Below, in pieces: positions 1 through 5,697 of a stretch of DNA of 9,060 bases. Under the pieces are notes generated by a model. That model was not told the DNA's origin and did no database searches. It saw nothing but the letters and a program-made list of their open reading frames with translations. A program made the position numbers and the translations under genes. The first letter of the stretch is position 1, and each line of letters begins with the position of its first letter. Source of the DNA: an uncultured Atopobiaceae bacterium (GTDB taxonomy: Bacteria > Actinomycetota > Coriobacteriia > Coriobacteriales > Atopobiaceae); contig CAAGLU010000283.1 of assembly GCA_900770865.1 (NCBI GenBank), positions 1-9,060 on the forward strand. The letters run 5' to 3'.

Positions 1-827
1 CCAACCTCATGACGTTCTTCACGGAGCTGCCGGGCAACGCAACGGCGTTCCTCCAGTCGGCGCTGGCCGCCGTCGTGTCCTTCGCCACCCAGCTGGCTGC
101 GGACGCCATCCAGGCCGGCTCCTCGTTCCTCCAGGGCGTCGTGAGCTTCTTCACGCAGCTGCCCGGACGCGTGGGGTCCTTCCTGTCCTCGGCGCTCTCG
201 GCAATCGGCAGCTTCGTGTCGCAGATGCCGGGCCGCGCGATGGCGGCGGGCCAGGGCTTTCTTAACGGCATCCGCTCCGGATTCCAGGCGGCCGTGAGCT
301 TCGTCCAGGGCATCCCGGGGCAGATTGTCGGGGCATTCTCCGGCGCGGGGAGCTGGCTGGTCAACTCCGGCCGGGCGCTCCTCGACGGCTTCACCAGCGG
401 CATCCGCTCCGGATTCCAGGCCGCAAAGGACGCGGTGAGCAACGGGCTCTCGGCGATACGAGACTTCTTCCCCTTCTCGCCCGCCAAGGTCGGCCCCTTC
501 TCGGGCCACGGCTACACGACCTACTCGGGCCGGGCCCTCATGGAGGGCCTCGCCAAGGGCGTCGGCCGCGGCACGGCGTCAGCGAGGGCGAGCGTCGCGG
601 CGGCCCTCGAGGACGTCCGCTCGGAGATGGCCGCGGAGCCCCTCGCGTTCTCCGCGTCCAAGTACGCGACGCCGCCCGCTGGCACGGTCGCGGACGCCGG
701 CGCCTACGCGGCCGGTGGGGCGCCCCAACCGGGCGGCGGGCAGACGTTCAACGTCTACGCCAACGACCCGGCCCTCGCGGCGCAGGCGGTGGCCAACCGC
801 CTGCGCCGGCTCGGGCTGGTCTACTAG
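1..827 (+). CDS. Tail tape measure protein, C-terminal part (5' end outside window)
   Basis: The reading frame is open from the first base to a TAG at 825-827, so the gene begins upstream and only about 274 residues are visible. Tape measure proteins fill the siphovirus tail tube and set its length. The visible part is a run of degenerate hydrophobic/amphipathic repeats built on FFT(E/Q)LPG and SALxAxxSFxxQ, as expected for a tape measure. It then has the motif FFPFSPAKVGPFSGHGY and GRALMEGLAKG, which is characteristic of tape measure C-termini in phages of Gram-positive hosts. An 8-residue unit GIRSGFQA occurs twice, with a 24-bp identical DNA repeat (266-289 and 398-421). The next gene starts 12 bases after the stop, consistent with one tail operon. 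The ATG at 9 is internal, not the true start. Family assignment is confident; full length is unknown. Confidence 0.9.
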   Translation, partial: NLMTFFTELPGNATAFLQSALAAVVSFATQLAADAIQAGSSFLQGVVSFFTQLPGRVGSFLSSALSAIGSFVSQMPGRAMAAGQGFLNGIRSGFQAAVSFVQGIPGQIVGAFSGAGSWLVNSGRALLDGFTSGIRSGFQAAKDAVSNGLSAIRDFFPFSPAKVGPFSGHGYTTYSGRALMEGLAKGVGRGTASARASVAAALEDVRSEMAAEPLAFSASKYATPPAGTVADAGAYAAGGAPQPGGGQTFNVYANDPALAAQAVANRLRRLGLVY

Positions 828-839
828 GGAGGTGGAGCA

Positions 840-1583
840 GTGAGGTTCACGGTGCAGCCCCTCGACGGCGGCGAGCCCGTCGTGCTCCACGACTCCAGGC
901 TCGCCCACCGCGTGGGCGCATGGCTCGCCAGGGACGGGGTGGAGGGATGGTTCGGCACCCCAGCCGTCCGGGAGGGCGTGGCCTCGCGGTCGATGACGGA
1001 CGGCGACATGGCGCCGCTCACCCTCACCCAGGGCGCGCGGACGGTCACTCTCCACGGCATCGTCGACGCGTCCTCCACGGTCGAGTGCGCCAGGATGCTC
1101 GACCTCGTCGACGGCCTGGCTGGCCGCGAGCTCGCCATCGTCGGAGAGGACGCGCACGGTGCCCGCGAGATGCGCGGGTTCATGTCCGACGACCCTGACC
1201 CGACGCTGCGCCCCGATGAGGCCGTCGCGCTCTTTGACCTCACCATGACGTGCCCCGACCCGCACAAGTACGGGCCGGAGGTCGCCTACCGGGCGACGGG
1301 CGGGCTCGCCCTGGTCTCGAACCCGGGGAACTGCGACTCGTGGCCCAGGGTCGTTGTCGAGGGCGGCGTGACGGGCCTCGTAATTTCGCTGGGCGGGCGG
1401 ACCGTGTCCTGGACGGGCGACCAGCAGGGGCTGGAGATCGACCTCGCGACGGGCGGGGCATCGGGGGGGACGATAGGCGTGGACAACGCCTTCGCGATCC
1501 CGCCTGGGGACCACGCCGTGAGCGTCTCCTGCACGCCTTCCGGCTGCGCCGTCGCGGTCCTCGTCAGGCCGTGCTGGAGGTAG
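840..1583 (+). CDS. Distal tail (Dit-like) protein
   Basis: A 247-residue protein with a GTG start; GGAGGTGG at 828-835 is a good ribosome-binding site directly after the tape measure stop. The order tape measure then distal tail protein is the standard siphovirus arrangement. Sequence signs of the Dit/tail-component family are an N-terminal beta-rich half with a ring-forming character, the motif CPDPHKYGP at residues 138-146 that closes the N-terminal domain, then SNPGNCDSWPRVVVEG at 160-175, which opens the C-terminal beta-sandwich. Family members form a hexameric ring joining the tail tube to the tip. The stop TAG lies 3 bases before the next start, so translation is probably coupled. No membrane segment or signal peptide is seen. 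Assignment rests on these motifs and gene order, not on an alignment. Confidence 0.8.
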   Translation: MRFTVQPLDGGEPVVLHDSRLAHRVGAWLARDGVEGWFGTPAVREGVASRSMTDGDMAPLTLTQGARTVTLHGIVDASSTVECARMLDLVDGLAGRELAIVGEDAHGAREMRGFMSDDPDPTLRPDEAVALFDLTMTCPDPHKYGPEVAYRATGGLALVSNPGNCDSWPRVVVEGGVTGLVISLGGRTVSWTGDQQGLEIDLATGGASGGTIGVDNAFAIPPGDHAVSVSCTPSGCAVAVLVRPCWR

Positions 1584-1586
1584 GCG

Positions 1587-2684
1587 ATGACGCGGACAAT
1601 CGAGCTGCACGCCTTCTCCGGGCTCACCGGCGCCCACGTCCGGCGCCTCGCCGCGACCGAGGCCTCCTGGTCCGACAGCGTCAACGAGGTCGGCAGCATG
1701 GACGCCAAGGTGGTCGACGACGGCAGACCTGGCATGCGGGATGCGATCAGGCCGTACGGCTCCATCATCGCCGCCCTGGACGGGTCCGCGGTCCTGCACG
1801 CAGGCTACGTGACCGCGTACAGGTACGACCGGGCGGCGCGCACGTACTCCGTCACCGCTGGCGGCGGCGCGACGGTCCTGGCCAAGCGCCTGGTCCTCAA
1901 CAAGAACCTGCGGGCGAGGTGGGCCGACGGCACGGTCCTCGTCGACGAGGACAACCCCCCAGGCGACTGGACGCTCACGGCAACGGGGTCGTACTCGGAC
2001 CTCATCTCCGCGCTCGTTTCGGAGACCGAGACGTGGGGCGCCCTTCCCATCACGCCGGCCGCGCCCACCGGCGGCGACAAGACCAGGACGTGGGACTGCT
2101 GGGACCTGGCGACCGTGCTCGACCGCATACAGGACATCGGCGACCTCGAGAACGGCCCGGAATGGCGCTTCGATCCCGTGCTGTCCGACGACTGGACCAT
2201 CTCTTTCGCCCAGGTCACGAGCGCGGACGGCGGGGAGATCGTCGACCACTCGTGGCGGTGGAACGCGCTGCTCCCCGGCGCGGGCGTGACGCTCGGCGAC
2301 GAGGACGTGGACGGCGGGCTGATGGCAAGCGCCTGCTACGCAACCGGCGGGAGGGACGAGGACAACCTCCTCGTCGCGCACGCCGCGGACTCCACGCTCA
2401 CCGGCATGGGGTGGCCGCTGCTCCAGACCGCCAACCGCTCGCACACGTCGGTCTCCGTGCTCAAGACGCTGCAGAGCTACGCACGCGCGGACGTCGCAGC
2501 GGGCGACCGCGGGCAGCTCACGACCGAGCTGAGGGTCCCGTCGACGCTCCGCGTGCACGTGGGCGACCACGCCCGCGTGCGATACGGCACGGCCGACTCG
2601 GACGTCGTCGAGCTTAAGGTGACAGACGTCAAGGGCAGCATGGGCTCGTCTCAGCTCACGCTAGGATGCCGGGAGGTTGGCTGA
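1587..2684 (+). CDS. Tail hub/tip protein (Gp37-like minor tail protein)
   Basis: A 365-residue protein starting at ATG 1587, with TGGAGG at 1575-1580 inside the end of the previous gene. It sits in the Dit-next position where siphoviruses encode the tail-associated hub (Tal or the shorter Gp37-like form). The protein is beta-rich with no signal peptide; a region around residues 184-200 (DLENGPEWRFDP) resembles the conserved core of Sipho_Gp37-like/minor tail proteins, which form a baseplate hub of gp27 type. At 365 residues it lacks the long C-terminal lysozyme or carbohydrate-binding extension of full Tal proteins. It overlaps the next gene by one base (TGATG). Role as hub or tip is inferred mainly from position; the exact family is less certain. 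Confidence 0.65.
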   Translation: MTRTIELHAFSGLTGAHVRRLAATEASWSDSVNEVGSMDAKVVDDGRPGMRDAIRPYGSIIAALDGSAVLHAGYVTAYRYDRAARTYSVTAGGGATVLAKRLVLNKNLRARWADGTVLVDEDNPPGDWTLTATGSYSDLISALVSETETWGALPITPAAPTGGDKTRTWDCWDLATVLDRIQDIGDLENGPEWRFDPVLSDDWTISFAQVTSADGGEIVDHSWRWNALLPGAGVTLGDEDVDGGLMASACYATGGRDEDNLLVAHAADSTLTGMGWPLLQTANRSHTSVSVLKTLQSYARADVAAGDRGQLTTELRVPSTLRVHVGDHARVRYGTADSDVVELKVTDVKGSMGSSQLTLGCREVG

Positions 2685-2935
2685 TGGCGAGGTATAGGCC
2701 GTCCACCACCGACGACTTCGGCGTGCTGGCGCGCGAGCGCAGGGACCGGAGACGCGACCTGGAGACGGCGCTGGTGCCGTCGAAGACCCAGGTGTGGCAG
2801 ACCACGCCGAAGGTGGCCGAGATCATGGAGCACGGCTCCTACAAGGCCGGCCTAAACATCGACATCACCGAGATGACCATCTCGGCGCCTGAGCTCGGCG
2901 CCGGGGACGTGGACGAGATATGCACGCTCGACTGA
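2684..2935 (+). CDS. Small tail-region protein with VDEICT C-terminal motif
   Basis: An 83-residue protein. I chose ATG 2684 because GGGAGG at 2671-2676 is correctly spaced and because the start overlaps the upstream TGA (TGATG coupling); an in-frame ATG at 2666 lies before that site. The N-terminal half is basic and rich in Arg/Glu (residues 12-26), probably helical. The C-terminus ends GDVDEICTLD, and the same EMT...VD(E/A)ICT ending is found on the next gene, suggesting a shared attachment or assembly peptide. I do not recognise a named family. Its place between the hub and the fibres suggests a tail-tip structural or assembly factor. Confidence 0.7.
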   Translation: MARYRPSTTDDFGVLARERRDRRRDLETALVPSKTQVWQTTPKVAEIMEHGSYKAGLNIDITEMTISAPELGAGDVDEICTLD

Positions 2936-2946
2936 AAGGGTGAGAC

Positions 2947-3630
2947 ATGTCGCTAGCAGGACAGGCGGCTCTGGGCGAGCTGTGGAAGCAGGTGAAGGCC
3001 AACTTCGGCCGCAAGCTCTCAATCAACCCGGCATCCACGACGGTGGACGTCAACCTCCAGAGCAACTCGGGCACGACGCTCTCGACGGGCACGCTCCCGG
3101 CCGCGACCGCGACCTCTGCGGGCGTGCTCACGGCCGCCGACAAGACCAAGCTCGACGGCATCGAGTCCGGGGCGCAGGCCAACGTCGCGCCGACCAAGGC
3201 GCAGGTCGTGACCGCGCTCGGATACACGCCTGCCCAGACCGACACCACCGACCTCGCGTCGATGACCGGCACGCTCGGCGTCGACCACGGCGGCACGGGC
3301 GCCACGACGGCGGCGGCCGCCAGGGCGAGCCTCTCCGTCTACAGCAAGGCGGAGGTCGACGACGCCATCACGACGGCGCAGACGGGCATGGCCATGTACA
3401 AGGGGTCGGCGTCCGCCGAGGCGGACATCTCGGGAACCACGTACAAGGTCGGCTGGTACTGGGTCATCGGGACCGCCGGCACCTACTTCGGCCAGTTGTG
3501 CGAGGTCGGGGACATGATCTTCGCTAACACGGACAAGGGCTCAACCGCCGTCTCCTCGGACTTCGACATCATACAGACCAACACGGTCGAGATGACCGTG
3601 GACGAGGTCGACGCGATCTGCACGGTCTAG
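2947..3630 (+). CDS. Tail fibre protein
   Basis: A 227-residue protein with AAAGGG at 2935-2940 before ATG 2947. It has an N-terminal helix (residues 6-23, AALGELWKQVKANF) shared with the next gene. A fibre shaft follows: residues 58-78 contain the phage-fibre motif AGVLTAADKTKLDGIESG, followed by a TPAQ-containing repeat. Then comes GTLGVDHGGTGATTAAAA at 108-125, the well-known GGTGAT segment of many tail fibres. A compact C-terminal domain (residues 165-210, YKVGWYWVIGTAGTYFG) probably forms a tip. It ends VEMTVDEVDAICTV, echoing the end of the preceding small protein. Role: host recognition or baseplate-side fibre. Fibre identity is well supported; the ligand is unknown. Confidence 0.85.
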   Translation: MSLAGQAALGELWKQVKANFGRKLSINPASTTVDVNLQSNSGTTLSTGTLPAATATSAGVLTAADKTKLDGIESGAQANVAPTKAQVVTALGYTPAQTDTTDLASMTGTLGVDHGGTGATTAAAARASLSVYSKAEVDDAITTAQTGMAMYKGSASAEADISGTTYKVGWYWVIGTAGTYFGQLCEVGDMIFANTDKGSTAVSSDFDIIQTNTVEMTVDEVDAICTV

Positions 3631-3640
3631 GGGGCGCGGC

Positions 3641-3928
3641 ATGGCAACCAAGGCGCTCGGGGCGACCGGCCTGGCCGAGCTGTGGTCGCGCGTCAAGGCA
3701 TACGTTGACAAGGCCGCCGCCGGGCAGGCGTCGCCACCGGTGGGATACTACCTCGTCAACTCCGGCAGGGACCCGTCCGCGGACGGCTACTCGGGCACGT
3801 GGGAGCTCGTCTGCGTGACCGACCTCGGCGGCGGCGCGCTCTGGCCGGGCAGCTCGACGTACCCATCGGAGTCAACGTTTACGAAGCCCATCGGGTGCAT
3901 CTTCCACGTATGGAGGCGGGTGGCATGA
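3641..3928 (+). CDS. Small tail-tip protein with fibre attachment helix and collar-like segment
   Basis: A 95-residue protein; the ribosome-binding site is weak (GGGG at 3631-3634), so translation may be coupled to the fibre gene 10 bases upstream. Residues 9-23 (TGLAELWSRVKAYVD) match the N-terminal helix of the preceding fibre, pointing to a common docking module. Residues 33-57 (PPVGYYLVNSGRDP...GTWELV) resemble the phage baseplate/collar pattern in which P-G-x-Y...NP...GTWE introduces a beta domain. The ending ALWPGSSTYPSESTF is mirrored in the gene two places downstream. It is too short to be a full receptor-binding protein and may be an adaptor or a reduced fibre. The stop overlaps the next start (GCATGA). 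Confidence 0.7.
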   Translation: MATKALGATGLAELWSRVKAYVDKAAAGQASPPVGYYLVNSGRDPSADGYSGTWELVCVTDLGGGALWPGSSTYPSESTFTKPIGCIFHVWRRVA

Positions 3929-4275
3929 CCACGATAAGCAAGGACGTCGGGAGGTGCGACCTCCTCCTCCACCGCTCCTGCGACGAGCGGGTAGGCGTGA
4001 GGTGGCTCCAGGACAGGCAGGACGGCCGCGGCTACGTCCCCGTGGACCTCTCCTCGTGGGAGGCGACGCTGACCCTGCTCTCCCCGCTGGGGACCACGTG
4101 GGGCACCTGGCCATGCACGTGCACGGACAACGGCTACGCCTACGCAAGGATCGGCGGCGCGGACACGTCGGGCAGCGAGTGGCTGGCGAGGGCCAGCGGC
4201 TCCTGGCGCATCGACGCCAGTGGCCCGGACGGCGAGCGCGAGCTGCTCGGGTGGGGCTACTTCTCCATGAGCTAG
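3925..4275 (+). CDS. Small beta-sandwich-like tail/baseplate protein
   Basis: A 116-residue protein. I place the start at ATG 3925, which overlaps the upstream TGA by 4 bases and has GGAGGCGGG at 3912-3920; longer in-frame starts would run deep into the previous gene. The pattern is an N-terminal strand with a 'DLLLHRSCDERVGVRWLQD' type opening, then PVDLSSWEATLTLLSP (39-54), a central strand pair and a C-terminal ASGPDGERELLGWGYFSM. This resembles the N-terminal beta-sandwich of baseplate-upper/LtfC-like tail proteins (substrate-independent structural domains that bridge hub and fibre). Family assignment is by pattern only. Its position between fibre-like genes supports a tail-tip structural role. 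Confidence 0.6.
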   Translation: MTTISKDVGRCDLLLHRSCDERVGVRWLQDRQDGRGYVPVDLSSWEATLTLLSPLGTTWGTWPCTCTDNGYAYARIGGADTSGSEWLARASGSWRIDASGPDGERELLGWGYFSMS

Positions 4276-4284
4276 GAGGCATGA

Positions 4285-4716
4285 ATGGCAGACCAGATCG
4301 TAGACAAGAGGACCGTCGGGATACCGCCGGACATACTGGACGTCCGGCAGGACACGCAGGGGTACCGCGACGATGCGCAGGCGTCCGAGGAGGAGGCTGC
4401 GCAGAGCGCCACGAACGCAGCGAAGAGCGAGGCAAGCGCGGCGCTGAGCGCCTCGACGGCGGCCACGCTCGTGGCGGCCGTAAACGGCCTGCGCGTCGGA
4501 CCGGAGGAGCCCGAGCTGCACAGCCGCACGGAGCACATGCTCTGGCTGGAGACGTCCTCCGACCTCGCGACCGTCTCGGTGCTGAGGGTCTGGGACGCCG
4601 GCGCCGCGGGCGACGCCCTCTGGCCGAGCGACGCGACGTGGCCCGGAGACGCGACCTACCCGATGATCGAGGGCACGTGGGTGCAGGCGCGGCTCGGCGC
4701 CGCGTGCATCGCATAG
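4285..4716 (+). CDS. Coiled-coil tail fibre-like protein
   Basis: A 143-residue protein; AGGAGG at 4274-4279 selects ATG 4285 over the out-of-frame ATG at 4281. Residues 28-66 are an Ala/Ser/Glu-rich heptad-like stretch (QASEEEAAQSATNAAKSEAS), typical of the trimeric helical neck of phage side-tail fibres. The C-terminal part carries ALWPSDATWPGDATYP at 111-126, a duplicated LWP/TYP motif similar to the end of the 95-residue protein two genes upstream. This suggests a shared C-terminal module. Likely role: short trimeric fibre or fibre adaptor adjacent to the variable tip protein that follows 23 bases downstream. No enzymatic motif is seen. Confidence 0.7.
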   Translation: MADQIVDKRTVGIPPDILDVRQDTQGYRDDAQASEEEAAQSATNAAKSEASAALSASTAATLVAAVNGLRVGPEEPELHSRTEHMLWLETSSDLATVSVLRVWDAGAAGDALWPSDATWPGDATYPMIEGTWVQARLGAACIA

Positions 4717-4739
4717 AAGTCGACACATAAGGAGACGAA

Positions 4740-5093
4740 ATGGCAGACAGCATCAGCTACACCCCGACAACGTGGGCTGACGGCGCGGACGGCGGCACAC
4801 CCATCACGGCCGCTCGGCTCAACAACATCGAGTCCGGCGTGACCAACGCGACGAAGCAGGCGAACGCGAACGCGGCGGACATCAAGACGCTCGGGGATTC
4901 CGTATCCCAAAGCGTGCAAGTCTACGCGCCAGTAGGACAGATTGCCTCAGCACAGGTGTCCGGAAATGAAGGCGCTCCTGTGCAACTCATTACGGTTGTT
5001 AACGGGACAAGATACCAGGTTGTGGTCTCCGCAGCCGCCATATACCTCTACAAAGGCTCTGATGTGATAGCCACCTGGAATAAGTCGCAATAA
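4740..5093 (+). CDS. Variable tail-tip/fibre protein, currently carrying C-terminal cassette A
   Basis: A 117-residue protein with AAGGAG at 4729-4734. Residues 1-44 carry the phage tail pattern YTPTTWADG...TPITAARLNNIESGV, seen at the N-termini of many fibre and minor structural proteins of Gram-positive phages, followed by a short helix. Codons 52-57 run through the first recombination repeat (4895-4908), reading G-DSVS-Q. The remaining 61 residues (QSVQVYAPVG to the end) are the switchable part, beta-rich with AAAIYLYKGSDVIATW near the end. Bases from about 4909 to 5093 are visibly more AT-rich than the constant part, as if acquired separately. Three further C-termini lie downstream in the same frame behind copies of the repeat, so the protein can become 99, 116 or 136 residues long. 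It is probably a receptor-contacting tip; the ligand is unknown. Confidence 0.85.
   Translation: MADSISYTPTTWADGADGGTPITAARLNNIESGVTNATKQANANAADIKTLGDSVSQSVQVYAPVGQIASAQVSGNEGAPVQLITVVNGTRYQVVVSAAAIYLYKGSDVIATWNKSQ
4895..4908 (+). repeat. Recombination repeat R1 (active junction)
   Basis: GGATTCCGTATCCC, the copy joining the constant N-terminus to the expressed cassette. With the preceding G it is an imperfect palindrome, GGGAT-N5-ATCCC. It spans the last base of codon 52 to the first base of codon 57 of the tail-tip gene. Confidence 0.9.
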
Positions 5094-5100
5094 GGCAACG

Positions 5101-5114
5101 GCATTCCGTATCCC
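5101..5114 (+). repeat. Recombination repeat R2 (variant)
   Basis: GCATTCCGTATCCC, direct to R1 and differing at the second base (C for G), which changes the encoded Asp to His. Its right flank AGCT is shared with R4. It lies 7 bases after the stop of cassette A and opens cassette B. Confidence 0.88.
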
Positions 5115-5245
5115 AGCTCGCGTCCATCAGGACGCGGGACGGCGGCCATAGCGTCAGCATCGCCTGGGACACGACCAAGGCTCCATTCAGGCTGACCTTC
5201 TACCTGGACTCTACCGCGATAGGCTCCATCACGTGGGACCAGTAG
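5102..5245 (+). other. Silent C-terminal cassette B (no start codon)
   Basis: Read in the same phase as the expressed junction (HSVS then QLASIRTRDGGHSVSIAWD), this is open for 43 residues after the repeat and stops at TAG 5243-5245. There is no ribosome-binding site or start, so it is silent here. It ends FRLTFYLDSTAIGSITWDQ, a beta-hairpin-like pattern resembling the ends of cassettes A and D. It would give a 99-residue tail-tip protein. Expression needs either deletion between R1 and R2 or two successive inversions. Confidence 0.82.
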
Positions 5246-5246
5246 G

Positions 5247-5442
5247 CTAGGCGAGCTTCACGGAGCTTGAGGTGTTCGTCGCGTAGTCGTAGAGGAATAT
5301 GCCGCCCTTCGTGAAGTTGATGGCCCACCAGTTTCCGTCGGTGAAGGTCACCTGCATCGTTATCTTGCTGTCCGTCGTGTCGTCGCAGGAGAACTTCATA
5401 TCGTGCACGCGTCCGAAGATATTGAAGCGGGATACGGAATCC
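5247..5442 (-). other. Silent C-terminal cassette C (no start codon)
   Basis: On the - strand from R3 the frame reads DSVS then RFNIFGRVHDMKFSCDD and stays open for 60 residues, stopping at TAG 5249-5247, one base from the stop of cassette B. It contains NWWAINFTKGGIFLYDYAT, aromatic-rich and similar in layout to the IYLY segment of cassette A, which suggests distant paralogy of the tip domains. A single R1xR3 inversion would join it to the constant N-terminus, giving a 116-residue protein. Confidence 0.85.
5429..5442 (-). repeat. Recombination repeat R3 (inverted)
   Basis: Reads GGATTCCGTATCCC on the - strand, identical to R1 but inverted. It opens cassette C; the TAG stop of cassette D (5444-5442) runs into its first base, giving the extended form TAGGATTCCGTATCCC also seen at R4. 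Confidence 0.9.
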
Positions 5443-5697
5443 TACACTAGCGCGAACCAGGCTACGTTGCCGTTCCATGTGCTCGCGATTTCGTTGTGCA
5501 CGTAGATGGTCAGTCCAGATTCTGACCACTGGGCGGTGGCCTCAACTGCCCCTGCGTTGGACGTCTGCGGGTTGGCCCAAGCACAGGCCACGCTTGAGTT
5601 CCTAACGACCGTGGCCTTCGTCGTCCCTGCGGGGACTGACGCCATGAACGTACCACGGATGAGCTTTAACCCGCCCGTAAGCTGGGATACGGAATCC
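5442..5697 (-). other. Silent C-terminal cassette D (no start codon)
   Basis: On the - strand from R4 the frame reads DSVS then QLTGGLKLIRGTFMASVPAG and stays open for 80 residues, stopping at TAG 5444-5442 exactly at the edge of R3. It is the longest alternative and ends SGLTIYVHNEIASTWNG followed by VAWFALV. An in-frame internal ATG exists at about residue 14 of the cassette, but no ribosome-binding site is evident, so I regard it as silent. A single R1xR4 inversion would express it as a 136-residue protein. Confidence 0.85.
5684..5697 (-). repeat. Recombination repeat R4 (inverted, beside recombinase)
   Basis: Reads GGATTCCGTATCCC on the - strand. It opens cassette D, and the TAG stop of the recombinase gene (5699-5697) overlaps its first base. 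It shares the 16-bp form TAGGATTCCGTATCCC with R3 and the flank AGCT with R2. Confidence 0.9.

Larger units (their letters stand above)
4895..5697. other. Shufflon-like invertible array controlling the tail-tip C-terminus
   Basis: Four copies of a 14-bp sequence divide this stretch into three segments: A (R1-R2), B/C (R2-R3) and D (R3-R4). R1 and R2 are on the + strand; R3 and R4 are inverted. Behind every copy, reading through DSVS (HSVS at R2), lies an open cassette ending in its own stop: A 61, B 43, C 60 and D 80 residues. All four are in the same phase relative to the repeat. B and C converge with stops only one base apart (5243-5245 and 5249-5247), like the two-faced segments of the R64 shufflon. 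Inversion R1xR3 would express C and R1xR4 would express D; R2xR3 followed by R1xR3 would express B. R1xR2 (direct) would delete A and express B. A tyrosine recombinase gene abuts the array. Activity is inferred, not shown. Confidence 0.88.

Noticed and set aside
279..418. GGATTCC in the tape measure gene, twice
   Set aside because: Only 7 bases match the repeat, and both lie in a coding duplication (GIRSGFQA).
579..2570. Very long open frame on the - strand opposite the tail genes
   Set aside because: Arg/Val/Gly-rich shadow typical of high-GC DNA; the + strand genes here have recognisable motifs, start sites and coupling.
3787..4753. Long - strand open frames opposite the small tail genes
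   Set aside because: Low-complexity Arg/Ala/Pro translations with no family features; the + strand frames are packed with ribosome-binding sites.
4895..5697. Serine invertase (Hin/Gin-type) system
   Set aside because: The adjacent recombinase has tyrosine-family residues, and no serine recombinase is present.
4895..5697. CRISPR array
   Set aside because: Only four short repeats with mixed orientation and unequal 200-330 bp spacing that encode protein.
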